64,000 nucleotides of DNA from Streptomyces sp. NBC_01260 (GTDB taxonomy: Bacteria > Actinomycetota > Actinomycetes > Streptomycetales > Streptomycetaceae), in NCBI RefSeq assembly GCF_036226405.1, contig NZ_CP108464.1, forward strand, positions 3,100,001-3,164,000. Direction: 5' to 3'. Made by a program: the position numbers and the translations under genes. The notes under the pieces were generated by a model. That model saw only the letters and a list, made by a program, of their open reading frames with translations, ran no database searches and was not told where the DNA came from. Numbering within the stretch: the stretch's first letter is position 1; each line of letters begins with the position of its first letter. Of the stretch, positions 1-11,857 are shown piece by piece.

Positions 1-453
1 GTGGCGGAGCAGCTGCACGACACCCTGCGGGGTGCAGGGCAGCGGTCCCTTCTCGTTGAGCACGAGCCGGCCGAGACTCATCGGGTGCAGCCCGTCGGCG
101 TCCTTGGCCGGATCCATCAGTTCCAGAACGCGGTTGGTGTCGATCCCCTTGGGCAGGGGGAGCTGCACGATGTAACCCGTGCACTCGGGATCGGCGTTGA
201 GCTCCCGTACGACGTCCTCGATCTCCTCCTGGGTGGCGGTGTCGGGGAGTTCGCGCTGGATGGAACCGATGCCGACCTGCGCGCAGTCGCGGTGCTTGCC
301 GTTCACGTACCACCTGCTGCCCGGGTCGTCACCCACCAGCAGGGTTCCCAGGCCGGGGGTGATACCCCGGGCCTTGAGGGCCGCCACGCGGACGGTGAGA
401 TCGGACTTGATCGCGGCTGCGGTGGCTTTGCCATCGAGAATCTGGGCAGTCAT
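1..453 (-). CDS. folD: Bifunctional methylenetetrahydrofolate dehydrogenase/cyclohydrolase FolD (N-terminal part)
   Basis: Cytosolic enzyme interconverting 5,10-methylene-THF and 10-formyl-THF, the formyl donor used by PurN and PurH encoded nearby. The 151 visible codons start MTAQILDGK and include the substrate-binding stretch around YVNGKHRDC and the family motif [10 protein letters not shown]. The gene runs off the left edge, so the Rossmann domain is outside the window. The ATG has GGAGG-like purines just upstream, and the frame is open throughout. It is transcribed away from the RDD gene. The call is secure from the motifs; only completeness is unknown. Confidence 0.95.
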   Translation of the reverse strand, partial: MTAQILDGKATAAAIKSDLTVRVAALKARGITPGLGTLLVGDDPGSRWYVNGKHRDCAQVGIGSIQRELPDTATQEEIEDVVRELNADPECTGYIVQLPLPKGIDTNRVLELMDPAKDADGLHPMSLGRLVLNEKGPLPCTPQGVVQLLRH

Positions 454-546
454 GGAGGCATTCTCGCGGATGACCCACCCGGGGACCAATTACAGGTACC
501 GGCCGTGGACACAAGGTTGCACTTGGACAACTTCTCGTACCGCGGC

Positions 547-573
547 TGGACAAACTTACTTCCCGCTTATAAC
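547..573 (+). promoter_or_regulatory. Possible promoter of the RDD gene
   Basis: A TATAAC hexamer at 568-573 is the most AT-rich spot in the folD/RDD divergent gap, with TGGACA at 547-552 (15-nt spacer, shorter than ideal). It would give a leader of about 100 nt. This is seen by eye only; the spacing is imperfect. Confidence 0.3.
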
Positions 574-681
574 GATGAAGGCCGCAGTGCCGCAGAAGTA
601 CCCGGGGGGCGGACCGCTGATGTTTTCTTTCCTCCGCGCGGCCGCATTCGTCCCCGTATGTCCGTTGGAGGAAACGCCCAG

Positions 682-1461
682 ATGAGCTTCGGCGACCCGA
701 ACCCGAACAACCCTTACGGGCAGCAGCCCGGCCAGCAGCCCGGTCAGCCGCCGCAAGGTCAGCCGCCGCAGGGCCAGCCCGGCTACGGCTACCCGCAGCA
801 GGCGCCCCAGGGAGTGCCGCCGCAGGGCCAGCCCGGTTACGGCTACCCGCAGCAGCAGCCCGGCGTTCCGCCGCAGGGCCAGCCCGGCTACGGCTACCCG
901 CAGCAGGCGCCCGGCACGCTCCAGGCCAACAGCGGCTACATCAACATCCCGACGCTCGGCACGGTCGAGGTCGCCTCGATGGGCCGCCGCCTCGGCGCCC
1001 GTTGCATCGACGCCGTCGTCATCGGAGTGCTCTACGGCATCCTCAGCGCGATCGGCCTGGCGAGCGCCCTGGGCCTCGCGAAGAGCACCGACGACTGCGG
1101 CAGCAATCTGGACCCGGGCTACCAGTCCTGTGTCAACGACGCGAGCGTCAGCATCATCGCCACCATGTTCGGCGTGCTGGCCCTCTTCATCCTGATCACG
1201 CTGCTCTACGAGTGGCTGCTGATCTCGCTGATCGGCGCCACGCTGGGCAAGAAGGCGCTCGGCCTGAAGGTCGTCAAGGAGAACACCGGCATGGCCCCGG
1301 GTCTCGGTGCCGGCTTCATCCGCTGGATCATCCCGATCGTCGGCGCGTTCCTCTGCTACATCGGTGCCATCCTCACGTACCTGTCCCCGTTCTTCGACAA
1401 CTCCGGGAAGCTGCAGGGCTGGCACGACCGCGCTGCCGGCACCCTGGTGATCAAGCAGTAA
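682..1461 (+). CDS. RDD family integral membrane protein with Pro/Gln/Gly/Tyr-rich N-terminus
   Basis: 259 aa. Residues 1-80 are low complexity with three near-copies of a QPGYGYPQQ unit; the C-terminal half is an RDD domain (MGRRLGARCIDAVVIG, with the R and D of the first helix) with about three transmembrane helices and the RDD-typical ending GWHDRAAGTLVI. The ATG was chosen because GGAGG lies 12 nt upstream; the open frame extends further 5' but that part is antisense to folD. RDD proteins are poorly characterised (some are linked to transport), so the function is unknown. A hairpin follows the stop, shared with convergent purH. Confidence 0.88.
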   Translation: MSFGDPNPNNPYGQQPGQQPGQPPQGQPPQGQPGYGYPQQAPQGVPPQGQPGYGYPQQQPGVPPQGQPGYGYPQQAPGTLQANSGYINIPTLGTVEVASMGRRLGARCIDAVVIGVLYGILSAIGLASALGLAKSTDDCGSNLDPGYQSCVNDASVSIIATMFGVLALFILITLLYEWLLISLIGATLGKKALGLKVVKENTGMAPGLGAGFIRWIIPIVGAFLCYIGAILTYLSPFFDNSGKLQGWHDRAAGTLVIKQ

Positions 1462-1477
1462 CGCGGGCCGCACCACA

Positions 1478-1523
1478 CGAAGGGCCGGTCTCCCCGAACT
1501 CGTTCTCGGAGACCGGCCCTTCG
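1478..1523. terminator. Bidirectional terminator between RDD gene and purH
   Basis: Perfect 16-bp inverted repeat (CGAAGGGCCGGTCTCC at 1478-1493 and its complement at 1508-1523) with a 14-nt loop, between two convergent genes. No long T-run, as usual for Streptomyces. Confidence 0.8.
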
Positions 1524-1556
1524 TCGTGGCCATGAGGCGTCAGGAGACGCCGGGAA

Positions 1557-3096
<1,540 letters not shown>

Positions 3097-3110
<14 letters not shown>

Positions 3111-3753
3111 GATCGAGATGAACCTTTCGTCCCTCAATGCGATAGCCGTCACGGGCGAGCCGCCCCACGGCCTCGACGAGCAGCTTGCGCTCGACTTCCT
3201 TGATGCGTTCATGGAGAGCTGCTTCACCCTCCGGGGTGTCCTCTTCGGTCACCTCGACCACGCCCTGCGCGATGATCGGACCGGTGTCGACGCCGTCGTC
3301 GACGAAGTGGACGGTGCACCCGGTGACCTTCACGCCGTACGCGAGCGCGTCACGCACACCGTGGGCACCGGGAAAGCTGGGGAGCAGGGCGGGGTGGGTG
3401 TTGATGAACCGGCCGCCGAACCCGGCGAGGAACTCCTTGCCCACGATCTTCATGAACCCCGCGGACACGACGAGGTCCGGGCGGTGCGCGGCGGTGGCCG
3501 CGGCGAGCGCGGCGTCCCACTCCGCGCGTGACGCGTGGTCCTTGACCCGGCACACGAACGTGGGGATTGCGGCCCGTTCGGCCCGCTCCAGACCAGCGAT
3601 GCCGTCGCGGTCCGCACCGACCGCCACGACCTGTGCGCCGTACCCCTCGGGGTCGTCACCGATCGCGTCGAGCAGGGCTTGGAGGTTCGTACCGGAACCG
3701 GAGACCAGCACGACCAGTCGGGCCGGGGCGGCGGAGGAGAGCGGGGAGGCCAC
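3097..3753 (-). CDS. purN: Phosphoribosylglycinamide formyltransferase PurN
   Basis: 218 aa. It transfers formyl from 10-formyl-THF to GAR in de novo purine synthesis. Visible motifs are [15 protein letters not shown] (phosphate-binding loop), [16 protein letters not shown] with the catalytic N and H, and [11 protein letters not shown] with the catalytic D. The GTG start has AGAAAGGG upstream; an in-frame ATG 15 codons earlier lacks a clear Shine-Dalgarno. It is first in the purN-purH operon. The purN-purH pair beside a PerM-like gene and sucD matches mycobacterial gene order. Confidence 0.96.
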
Positions 3754-4119
3754 GGCTGGGCCCTTTCTCGCGTGTGGAGCAGTTCGAAGCGGCCGCACCG
3801 TCTGCCGCGTCTCGGGAGCAGCGGCACGGCGGCCATGCTGTTTGTGCGGTCGTACGAAAGAATCACGCCCCCCGATACGGGGAACTCTACGAACGAGCCG
3901 ACCGTCAGCAACGATACCGGCACCTCGCGAGGCCCCCGCGTGACGGGGGTGGGGGACCGGTGGCGCTCCGGCTCATACGGGAGCGGGCGCTCCGGGGCGG
4001 CAGCTGTCGGCCACCGCGCGCACGCCCAGCTTTCGGCCCCTCCTCGCCGGGAGGTAGCGTCAGGTGACAGCGAACCGTCCACAGGGCGGAAATGACGAGA
4101 TGGGGAAGACGTTCACCAT
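3754..4119. other. Divergent intergenic region upstream of purN
   Basis: 366 bp between purN (leftward) and a membrane-protein gene (rightward). It must hold both promoters. A short GC inverted repeat (CCCC-GATA-CGGGG, around 3870-3883) sits in the middle. I recognise no PurR-type operator, riboswitch or small gene. Confidence 0.5.
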
Positions 4120-5121
4120 ATGCCGGACCGACGCCGCCGCACCGCCTTCCGCCACCCGCTGCCCGAGCCGGCCCCCCTGCTGATGCGGGAGCGCCAGTCC
4201 CCCGCGCCGGGCTCCTCTTCTTCCCCTTCCTCCTCGTCGTCGGGGTCCTCCGGGTCCTCCGGGGCCCGTCCCGAGGACGACAACCCCTTCGCGCCGCCGC
4301 CGGAGAACCGCCCCGACCAGCCGTGGCAGCCGCGCCACCCGGCCAATGGCGGTACCAACGGCAACGGCGGCACCAATGGCAACGACGAGAACAACGGGGA
4401 CGGCGGGGACTCACCCGAGGGCGGCTCCCCCGACAACCGGCCCGTCTGGGGCAGCCAGTGGAGCAGCCACCAGCCCGGACGCCAGAGCGGCGGTTTCGGC
4501 GGGCAGCCCGCCGGACCGGCGGGACCGAACGGACAGGGGGGTGGCCGGGGCGGCCCGGAGGGCAAGTCCGGTGGCACCCGCTGGGACCCGACCGACCCCG
4601 TCCAGCGCCGGGCGCGCTACTCACTGCTCGCCGGTATGTGGGCCTTCTTCTTCGCGATCTTCGACCTCCCGGAGATCGCCCTGCTGCTGGGCGCGCTCGC
4701 GACCTACTGGTCGATCAGCGCGCTCCGGGCCAAGCCGAAGGACCCGTCAACGACCGGGGGGACGGCCGGATCGGCTGCGGCTCCGGGCGCGGCCGCCGGT
4801 GCGCATGCCGATGCCCAGGGGCAGGGCACCGGCCCCGGTACCGCTGCCGGCCCGGCCCACACGCCGGGGTCCGCAGCAGCGCCGGGTGCGCCGGGCACCG
4901 GCGTCCTTCAGCGGGGCAGCCGGCAGCAGACGACTGCCGCGGTCAGCGGTCTGGTGACGGCGCTGATCGCTCTGGCGATCGTCGCGACGTCGTTCACGGT
5001 GCAGCTGGTCTACCGGGACTACTACACCTGTGTGAACGACGCCCTCACCAAGTCGGGCCAGGTCGCCTGCAACGATCTGCTGCCGAAGCCGCTGGAACCC
5101 CTCTTCGGCGTCAAGAAGTAG
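4120..5121 (+). CDS. Ser/Gly/Asn-rich integral membrane protein, function unknown
   Basis: 333 aa. The N-terminal ~165 residues are disordered and rich in S, G, N and P (a run of serines near residue 34, NGGTNGN repeats). Two hydrophobic helices follow at about 170-210 (ending [10 protein letters not shown]), then an Ala/Gly/Pro linker and a third helix near 290-310. The C-terminal tail has two cysteines ([15 protein letters not shown]) that could pair outside the membrane. The ATG has GGGGAAG upstream. The last 11 nt overlap the end of the convergent PerM-like gene. No family function recognised. Confidence 0.8.
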   Translation: MPDRRRRTAFRHPLPEPAPLLMRERQSPAPGSSSSPSSSSSGSSGSSGARPEDDNPFAPPPENRPDQPWQPRHPANGGTNGNGGTNGNDENNGDGGDSPEGGSPDNRPVWGSQWSSHQPGRQSGGFGGQPAGPAGPNGQGGGRGGPEGKSGGTRWDPTDPVQRRARYSLLAGMWAFFFAIFDLPEIALLLGALATYWSISALRAKPKDPSTTGGTAGSAAAPGAAAGAHADAQGQGTGPGTAAGPAHTPGSAAAPGAPGTGVLQRGSRQQTTAAVSGLVTALIALAIVATSFTVQLVYRDYYTCVNDALTKSGQVACNDLLPKPLEPLFGVKK

Positions 5122-6802
5122 CGTCCGGCGGGTGGACCGGTCCGGCCTCCGCCGGATGGTCCGCCCGCTCTCCGGCCGCCTTGGCGTGCCAGGGATCGGT
5201 CGGCAGGAAGTCGTACAGCTCGCCGTCCTCGTCGCCCTGGCCGGCCGGGCCGGGCGACGAGGGCCCGGGCGATCCGGATGCGGACACGGGCACGAGCGCC
5301 GACGCGGGCCGGGATGCCGGGCCGTGGGCGGGTACCGGGTCCGTTCCGGTCTCCGCCGCATCCTCCGTATCCGCCGCATCCGCGTCCGTCTTTCGGTGGC
5401 CCCATCGCGGCCCCCACCCGCGTCCGGTGGGCGTGGCCCCCTTCCCCGCCTCTGCGGACCCCCGCACCTCTTCCGTCTCTTGCGCCGTGCCCGGCCCGGT
5501 CGCCGCCTCGGCCGCCGGCGGCTCGGGCGCGGTGCGTCCACGCAGCCGCCAGGCCCGCAGCAACACCGCCATCGGGACGCCGAGCGCGGCCGTCCACGCC
5601 AGGGCCGCCGCCCCCGTGAGCCACCACACGGGGCCGAACTCCGCCAGTGCCCGGGTCCCGAGCGGTCCCCCGGCCGCCGCCGCCAGCAGCGCGGCGCCGA
5701 TCCCGCACCCCACCGCCCCCAGCGCGGCGGTGAACGCGGTCTCCCGCAGGCTCCACGCCTCCTCGCGCCCAGCGGCGGCGGGCGCGGCACGTCGTACGGT
5801 GAACCAGGCGACCGTCAGCGCCGCCGCGACCGGGACCGCCGCGGTCGCCCAGTTCAGCGGTGTTCCCGCGCCCTCGGCCGGCATCGCGGCCAGCAGCGGG
5901 AAGTCCGGCAGCGCCGGGCGGCCCGCGAAGGCGACCGGGCTGACCGTGGACGCCGTGCCGAGCGCGAACCCCGGCCCGAGCCCGTACGCGGCCCCCCACA
6001 CCGCCGCGTTCGGCACCAGCAGCAGCGCCAGGAACAGCACCGCGCACCGTCCGGCCCAGTCTCCGGAGAACCGCAGGAACGAGTCCTGGACCGGATCCGC
6101 GTGCCACACCAGCGCCGCCGCGACCACGAGCGCGCCACCACCCAGCAGGACCATCACCCCGGCCGCCGCGGACCGGCCCACCACCCGGGCCCGCCGGACG
6201 AACCGGGAGCGTGCCATCGCCTCGTGGAGCCGGACCGGCGCCCAGGAAGGCGGCGATCCGAGCCGTCGCCCGGAAGCCGCCCACACCCCGGCCGCCGCCG
6301 CGCCCGCCACCACAAGGACCGCCGGGAACAACAGGGACAGCGGTTCGGCGGACAGCGGGGCGCCGCGCGCGTAGAGCGCGACCGGCGCCCCGACCAGCAG
6401 GTACCCGCCCGTCACCAGGGCGAAGGCGCCCCCGGGCGAGGGGGCTCCGCGCCCTTCGTCGGGCTCCAGCACGTCCCTGGCCGCGCGGTGCACCAGCCAG
6501 ACCGGCAGGGCGGCGAACAGGAGGGGGACCACACCGACGGGGGCGGGGGCCCCGGTGAGGGTGTCGGTTCTGATCAGTTCGGCGCCATGGGCGAGCAGCC
6601 AGAGGCCGACGGCCGTGTGGACGGCCTCGCCGGGGCCGCTGTCGGCGCCGGGGGAACTGATCCAGAGGATCATGACGAGCACGGCCACGGAGCCCAGCCC
6701 GAGCCCCGCGGCCACGGCCCCGCGCAGCAGCGCCGAGGCCAGAACGGCGGGCCGTCCCCGCACTGCCGACAACGACGGGCTGCGTTCGGTCACTTGGGTC
6801 AC
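5111..6802 (-). CDS. DUF6350 / PerM-like cell-division-associated integral membrane protein
   Basis: 563 aa with about ten hydrophobic helices (from residue ~20 to ~440) followed by a long charged, Ala/Pro/Glu-rich cytoplasmic tail ending [12 protein letters not shown]. The position between sucD and purN matches mycobacterial perM (reported to stabilise the divisome component FtsB); assignment rests on synteny and architecture, so function is inferred. GTG at 6802 has GGGAG 8-9 nt upstream; an in-frame ATG further upstream lacks one. It ends 11 nt inside the 3' end of the facing gene, so both mRNAs overlap tail to tail. Confidence 0.8.
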   Translation of the reverse strand: MTQVTERSPSLSAVRGRPAVLASALLRGAVAAGLGLGSVAVLVMILWISSPGADSGPGEAVHTAVGLWLLAHGAELIRTDTLTGAPAPVGVVPLLFAALPVWLVHRAARDVLEPDEGRGAPSPGGAFALVTGGYLLVGAPVALYARGAPLSAEPLSLLFPAVLVVAGAAAAGVWAASGRRLGSPPSWAPVRLHEAMARSRFVRRARVVGRSAAAGVMVLLGGGALVVAAALVWHADPVQDSFLRFSGDWAGRCAVLFLALLLVPNAAVWGAAYGLGPGFALGTASTVSPVAFAGRPALPDFPLLAAMPAEGAGTPLNWATAAVPVAAALTVAWFTVRRAAPAAAGREEAWSLRETAFTAALGAVGCGIGAALLAAAAGGPLGTRALAEFGPVWWLTGAAALAWTAALGVPMAVLLRAWRLRGRTAPEPPAAEAATGPGTAQETEEVRGSAEAGKGATPTGRGWGPRWGHRKTDADAADTEDAAETGTDPVPAHGPASRPASALVPVSASGSPGPSSPGPAGQGDEDGELYDFLPTDPWHAKAAGERADHPAEAGPVHPPDATS

Positions 6803-6918
6803 ACCGCAATGCTCCCAACGACACGCGCTTATTCCATGTAACGGGCGAATGACCGCTGTGTCGCTCAATATGCGCTTATGTTCTTTTTCACCCAGCGCAG
6901 GCCGGGCGGGGAGCCCTC

Positions 6919-8151
6919 ATGACACAGAGCACGACCGGCACGGCAGATACCCATCCGCTCCCCCCGCCCAAGGAGCGTCGCAGGCTGCGGGAGGCGAAGT
7001 CACTGAGTGAGGAGCAGGTCGCGGCGGCTGTGGGGGTCACCCGGGCCACGGTCCGGGCCTGGGAGACGGGCCGCACCCGTCCACGCGGGCGCAAGCGCGA
7101 GGCGTACGCCAGGCTCATCGGAACGGGTGACGCACCGTCCACGCCACCCGCCGAGGGCATCAAGCCGGACACCCCGGACAAGTGGTCGAAGGATTCAGCC
7201 GAACGGGCGGCCCGCCCGACTGCCTCTGAGCCCGCCGAGGTCTCGGAGGCTTCCGAGCCTTCCGAGCCTTCCTGGGCAGTCTCCGCCGCCGGTTCCAGCG
7301 GCGGTGGCAGCGGTTCGGGGGCCGGGACCGGGCCTTCGCCCGCCGAGGCGTTCGACGCCCTGTACCGGCACACCGCCGCCGCGCTGTTCCGCCAGACCTA
7401 TCTGCTGACCGGCCGCCGCGGCCTGGCCCGCGAGGCCGTCGGCAAGGCCTTCGACCTCGCCTGGCAGCGCTGGCCGGAGGTCGCCGCGGACCGGGACCCG
7501 GTGGGCTGGGTACGCGCGGCCGCCTACGAACACGCGGTGTCGCCGTGGCACCGGCTGCGCCGCGCGCACCGCCGCCTCGATCCGCCGCCCGAGGCGCCCG
7601 GCCCCCGTGCGCTGCTCGACGCGCTGCTGGCCCTGCCGCCCTCGTACCGCCGCACGCTGCTGCTCCACGACGGAGTCGGGCTGGGGCTGCCGGAGACCGC
7701 GGCGGAGACGGAGGCGAGCACCCCGGCGGCGGCGGGGCGGCTGATGACCGCTCGGGCGGCCGTCGCCGAGAAGCTGCCCGAGCTCGCGAAGCCGTCGGCA
7801 CCGGCCGAGCAGTCCGCGCTGCTGCACGAGCGGCTCGGCGCGCTCGCCCTCGCCCAGCCCGCGCCCTCGCTGCCGGTCCCGGAGCTGATCCGTAGTGGCA
7901 GCGAACGCAAGGCGCAGCTCTGGACGCGGGCGGCCATCGGGTTCATCGTGCTGCTGATCGGCCTGACGCTGATCACGCTGGCCACCGCCCCGAGGAAGTA
8001 CGAGACACCCCAGTCGCCCGCGCAGAAGGTCAGCGGGGTGCCGCCGCTCGGCGGTCCGGAGAAGCTCACGCCGCAGGACAAGAAGCTGCGGAAGAAGTTC
8101 GGCAAGGAGCTCGTGCGCGGTCCGGCCCGGCTGGTTCCCGAAGTGGGCTGA
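6919..8151 (+). CDS. HTH (XRE) plus degenerate sigma-factor-like protein with C-terminal membrane anchor
   Basis: 410 aa. Residues ~15-65 form an XRE-type helix-turn-helix (LSEEQVAAAVGVTRATVRAWETGRTRP). After an acidic Ser/Pro linker, residues ~145-290 resemble an ECF sigma region 2 (AFDALYRHTAAALFRQTYLLTG) and a weak region 4 (LLALPPSYRRTLLLHDGVGL). A single transmembrane helix near 335-355 leaves a short Lys-rich extracellular tail. The region 4 recognition helix is poor, so this may not be an active sigma factor. The ATG is preceded by GGCGGGGAG. Location suggests a membrane-tethered regulator; target unknown. Confidence 0.75.
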   Translation: MTQSTTGTADTHPLPPPKERRRLREAKSLSEEQVAAAVGVTRATVRAWETGRTRPRGRKREAYARLIGTGDAPSTPPAEGIKPDTPDKWSKDSAERAARPTASEPAEVSEASEPSEPSWAVSAAGSSGGGSGSGAGTGPSPAEAFDALYRHTAAALFRQTYLLTGRRGLAREAVGKAFDLAWQRWPEVAADRDPVGWVRAAAYEHAVSPWHRLRRAHRRLDPPPEAPGPRALLDALLALPPSYRRTLLLHDGVGLGLPETAAETEASTPAAAGRLMTARAAVAEKLPELAKPSAPAEQSALLHERLGALALAQPAPSLPVPELIRSGSERKAQLWTRAAIGFIVLLIGLTLITLATAPRKYETPQSPAQKVSGVPPLGGPEKLTPQDKKLRKKFGKELVRGPARLVPEVG

Positions 8152-8159
8152 GTCCGGGG

Positions 8160-8223
8160 CCGTACGCAAGGACGCGGGCCCGCACCCCTGATCGGGGGTA
8201 CGGGCCCGCGTCCTTGCGTACGG
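8160..8223. terminator. Strong bidirectional terminator
   Basis: Perfect 23-bp inverted repeat (8160-8182 with 8201-8223, arms starting CCGTACGCAAGG) and an 18-nt loop, between the convergent HTH gene and sucD. Confidence 0.88.
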
Positions 8224-8262
8224 TGACGCGATCCTGCGGTGGTGCTCCGACGCGCTGAGGCG

Positions 8263-9147
8263 TCAGGCGCCGAGGATCTCGCGCGCCAGCTTGGCGGTCT
8301 CGGTCGGCGTCTTGCCGACCTTGACGCCGGCGGCCTCAAGGGCCTCCTTCTTCGCCTGCGCGGTGCCGGAGGAACCGGAGACGATGGCGCCGGCGTGGCC
8401 CATGGTCTTGCCCTCGGGGGCGGTGAAGCCCGCGACGTAACCGACGACCGGCTTGGTGACGCTCGATGCGATGAAGTCCGCCGCACGCTCCTCGGCGTCG
8501 CCGCCGATCTCGCCGATCATGACGATGAGGTCGGTCTCGGGGTCGGCCTCGAACGCCGCGAGGGCGTCGATGTGCGTCGTGCCGATGACCGGGTCGCCAC
8601 CGATGCCGACGGCCGACGAGAAGCCGATGTCACGGAGCTCGTACATCATCTGGTAGGTCAGCGTGCCCGACTTCGACACGAGACCGATACGGCCGGGCTT
8701 GGTGATGTCGCCCGGGATGATGCCGGCGTTGGACTGACCGGGGGTGATCAGGCCGGGGCAGTTCGGGCCGATGATCCGGGTCTTGTTGCCCTTCGCGCCG
8801 GCGTACGCCCAGAAGGCGGCCGAGTCGTGAACGGCGATGCCCTCGGTGATCACGACGGCGAGGGGGATCTCGGCGTCGATCGCCTCGACGACGGCGGCCT
8901 TCGAGAAGGCCGGCGGCACGAAGAGGACGGACACGTTCGCGCCGGTCTTCTCCATCGCTTCCTTGACGGAACCGAAGACCGGGATCTCGCTGCCGTCGAA
9001 GTCGACGGAGGTGCCGGCCTTGCGCGGGTTCACGCCGCCGACGATGTTGGTGCCGTCGGCGAGCATGAGCTTGGTGTGCTTCATGCCCGTCGCGCCGGTC
9101 ATCCCCTGGACGATGACCTTGCTGTCCTTGGTGAGGAAGATAGCCAT
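8263..9147 (-). CDS. sucD: Succinyl-CoA ligase alpha subunit SucD
   Basis: 294 aa, normal length. With SucC it makes succinate and nucleoside triphosphate from succinyl-CoA in the TCA cycle. It shows the CoA-binding Rossmann start ([15 protein letters not shown]), the NCPG motif ([10 protein letters not shown]) and the phosphohistidine region [15 protein letters not shown]. It starts 21 nt after sucC stops; a two-gene operon. Confidence 0.98.
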   Translation of the reverse strand: MAIFLTKDSKVIVQGMTGATGMKHTKLMLADGTNIVGGVNPRKAGTSVDFDGSEIPVFGSVKEAMEKTGANVSVLFVPPAFSKAAVVEAIDAEIPLAVVITEGIAVHDSAAFWAYAGAKGNKTRIIGPNCPGLITPGQSNAGIIPGDITKPGRIGLVSKSGTLTYQMMYELRDIGFSSAVGIGGDPVIGTTHIDALAAFEADPETDLIVMIGEIGGDAEERAADFIASSVTKPVVGYVAGFTAPEGKTMGHAGAIVSGSSGTAQAKKEALEAAGVKVGKTPTETAKLAREILGA

Positions 9148-9168
9148 GGTGGTCTGAGTCCCTCTTCC

Positions 9169-10350
9169 TTACTTCGCAGCCGCGGCGAGCTCGGCGGCCT
9201 TGTCGGCCGCGCCGTCCATGGTGTCCACGCGCTGAACGAGCGGGTGGTTGGCGTCGGAGAGGATCTTGCGACCCAGCTCCGCGTTGTTGCCGTCGAGGCG
9301 CACGACGAGCGGCTTGGTGACCGCTTCGCCCTTGGTCTTGAGCAGCTCAAGCGCCTGGACGATGCCGTTGGCGACCTCGTCGCAGGCGGTGATGCCGCCG
9401 AAGACGTTGACGAAGACGGACTTGACGTCCGGGTCGCCGAGGATGATCTCAAGGCCGTTCGCCATGACCTCTGCGGAGGCGCCGCCACCGATGTCGAGGA
9501 AGTTGGCGGGCTTCACGTTGCCGTGGTTCTCACCGGCGTACGCGACGACGTCCAGGGTCGACATGACCAGACCGGCACCGTTACCGATGATGCCGACCTC
9601 GCCGTCGAGCTTGACGTAGTTGAGGTTCTTGGCCTTGGCGGCAGCCTCGAGCGGGTTGGCCGCGGCCTTGTCCTCGAGCGCCTCGTGGCCGGGCTGGCGG
9701 AAGTCGGCGTTCTCGTCGAGAGACACCTTTCCGTCCAGGGCCAGGATTCGCCCGTCCTTGGTCTTCACCAGCGGGTTGACCTCGACGAGGAGGGCGTCCT
9801 CGGCGACGAAGGTGTCCCACAGGGTCACCATGGCCTCGGCGACACCCTCGGCCACGTCGGCCGGGAACTTCGCCTGGGCCACGATCTCGCGGGCCTTGAC
9901 GATGTCCACGCCGTCCACGGCGTTGACCGGGACCTTCGCGAGGGCCTCGGGGGTCTTCTCCGCGACCTCCTCGATGTCCATGCCACCCTGCACCGAGGCC
10001 ATGGCCAGGAAGGTGCGGTTGGTGCGGTCCAGGAGGTACGAGACGTAGTACTCCGCCTCGATCTCCGGGGACAGCTCGGCGATCATCACCTTGTGGACCG
10101 TGTGGCCCTTGATGTCCATGCCGAGAATGTCGGTCGCCCGGGCGACCGCCTCGTCGGGGGTGGCGGCCAGCTTGACGCCACCGGCCTTGCCGCGGCCGCC
10201 GACCTTCACCTGCGCCTTGACGACGGACTTGCCGCCCAGCCGCTCGGTCGCCTCGCGGGCTGCCTCAGGCGTGTCGATGACTTCACCGGCCAGCACCGGT
10301 ACACCGTGCTTGGCGAAGAGGTCCCTCGCCTGGTACTCGAACAGGTCCAC
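9169..10350 (-). CDS. sucC: Succinyl-CoA ligase beta subunit SucC
   Basis: 393 aa. It carries an ATP-grasp domain ([20 protein letters not shown] at the start, [14 protein letters not shown], then VEVNPLV) and a C-terminal ligase domain with the phosphate loop ([14 protein letters not shown]). The GTG was chosen because AAGGGACGG lies upstream and family members start VDLFEYQ; an earlier in-frame start would add an unrelated Arg-rich stretch. The promoter lies in the 262-bp gap before the vWA gene. Confidence 0.97.
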   Translation of the reverse strand: MDLFEYQARDLFAKHGVPVLAGEVIDTPEAAREATERLGGKSVVKAQVKVGGRGKAGGVKLAATPDEAVARATDILGMDIKGHTVHKVMIAELSPEIEAEYYVSYLLDRTNRTFLAMASVQGGMDIEEVAEKTPEALAKVPVNAVDGVDIVKAREIVAQAKFPADVAEGVAEAMVTLWDTFVAEDALLVEVNPLVKTKDGRILALDGKVSLDENADFRQPGHEALEDKAAANPLEAAAKAKNLNYVKLDGEVGIIGNGAGLVMSTLDVVAYAGENHGNVKPANFLDIGGGASAEVMANGLEIILGDPDVKSVFVNVFGGITACDEVANGIVQALELLKTKGEAVTKPLVVRLDGNNAELGRKILSDANHPLVQRVDTMDGAADKAAELAAAAK

Positions 10351-10612
10351 GCGCGTCCGTCCCTTATCAAATGGTCTCGCGGTTGGTTTTCTGCGTGGGC
10401 GTGCCGCGAGGGGCAACGTGACTGCGACTGTCACCAGGAAGGCGCACACGGTGACCGAATACGCGGCATGTCCATCTCGCAGGTTATCCCCGCGCCCCGC
10501 AGGACCCTAAATCGCAGATCGCACCTGGGCGGTGATTACGGTCACAGGCCGCCCTGGTAGCCGGGTCGCAGTGGACAAAACGGCGCGGGCACACCGGTCG
10601 GGCGACCGCCCG

Positions 10613-11857
10613 TCATCCATGGGCCTCCTTGTCCGGCAGGGGCAGCGGCCGCTTCTCGATCGCCGCCGCCATCACTTCCGGAAAGAGGTCCGGCGTACAG
10701 GCGAAGGCCGGAGCGCCCAGCGCGGCGAGTGCGCTCGCGTGGTCGCGGTCGTAGGCGGGTGCGCCCTCGTCGGAGAGGGCGAGCAGGGTCACGAACTGCA
10801 CTCCGGACGCCTTCATCGCGGCGACCCGCTTCAGCATCTCGTTGCGGATGCCGCCCTCGTACAGGTCGCTGATGAGCACGACGACGGTGTCCGCGGGGCG
10901 GGTGATCCTGGACTGGCAGTAGGCGAGCGCCCGGTTGATGTCGGTGCCGCCGCCGAGCTGGGTGCCGAAGAGCACGTCCACCGGGTCGTCGAGCTGGTCG
11001 GTGAGGTCGACGACGGCCGTGTCGAAGACGACGAGCCTGGTCCGCAGGGCGCGCATGGAGGCGAGCACGGCGCCGAAGACCGAGGCGTACACCACGGAGG
11101 CCGCCATCGAGCCGGACTGGTCGATGCAGAGGATGACGTCCTTCTTCACGGACTGTGCCGCGCGGCCGTAGCCGATGAGCCGCTCGGGCACGATCGTGCC
11201 GGCCCCGTCCTCCCCGGGGAGGGTCAGGTAGTTCTTGAGGTTGGCCCGGATGGTCCGGTTCCAGTCGATGTCGTGGTGACGCGGCCGGCTGACCTTCGCC
11301 GAGCGGTCCAGCGCACCCGTGAGCGCCGCCCGGGTGCGGGTGGTGAGCCGGCTCTCCAGCTTCTCGACGACCTTGCGCACGACGGCTCTCGCGGTCTCCT
11401 TCGTCGTCTCGGGCATCACCTTGTTGAGCGAGAGCAGGGTGCCGACGAGATGGACGTCCGCCTCGACGGCCTCCAGCATCTCCGGTTCGAGCAGGAGCGC
11501 GGAGAGGCCGAGGCGGTCGATGGCGTCGCGCTGCATGACCTGGACGACGGAGCTGGGGAAGTACGTACGGATGTCCCCGAGCCAGCGGGCCACGGAGGGC
11601 GCGGAGGCGCCCAGTCCTGCCGAGCGGCCGCTGCCGCCCCGTCCGCCGGGCTGTCTCCCGCCCTCGTACAGCGCGGTCAGTGCGCCGTCCATCGCGGCGT
11701 CGCGTCCGGTGAGGGTGCAGCCCGTGCTCTGCGAGCTGTCCGCGCCGAGCACCATGCGCCAGCGCCGCAGCCGTTCACCGTCGTCCGCGCCCTGCACGCG
11801 AGCGGTCTCGTCCGTCCCGGCCGGCTTGTCCGCCCCGGCCGTCCTGGTCGTCGTCAT
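10613..11857 (-). CDS. vWA domain protein of a MoxR/YehL-type module
   Basis: 414 aa. The C-terminal vWA domain has a complete MIDAS: DQSGS, then the Thr in GGGTDINRA and the Asp in LISDLYEGG. The N-terminal part is helical. The start overlaps the DUF5682 stop as ATGA, so translation is coupled. Third gene of MoxR ATPase-DUF5682-vWA. MoxR ATPases commonly act with vWA partners in metal-ion or complex maturation; E. coli yehL-yehP is an analogous uncharacterised pair. The substrate is unknown. No metal-binding residue is missing. Confidence 0.9.
   Translation of the reverse strand: MTTTRTAGADKPAGTDETARVQGADDGERLRRWRMVLGADSSQSTGCTLTGRDAAMDGALTALYEGGRQPGGRGGSGRSAGLGASAPSVARWLGDIRTYFPSSVVQVMQRDAIDRLGLSALLLEPEMLEAVEADVHLVGTLLSLNKVMPETTKETARAVVRKVVEKLESRLTTRTRAALTGALDRSAKVSRPRHHDIDWNRTIRANLKNYLTLPGEDGAGTIVPERLIGYGRAAQSVKKDVILCIDQSGSMAASVVYASVFGAVLASMRALRTRLVVFDTAVVDLTDQLDDPVDVLFGTQLGGGTDINRALAYCQSRITRPADTVVVLISDLYEGGIRNEMLKRVAAMKASGVQFVTLLALSDEGAPAYDRDHASALAALGAPAFACTPDLFPEVMAAAIEKRPLPLPDKEAHG

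Noticed and set aside
8239..10560. 773-codon plus-strand frame opposite sucD and sucC
   Set aside because: Antisense to both subunits, spans their boundary, no start signals.
11679..11690. GTCAGTGCG inside the vWA gene as another damage box
   Set aside because: Lies within coding sequence and has no -10 at the right spacing.
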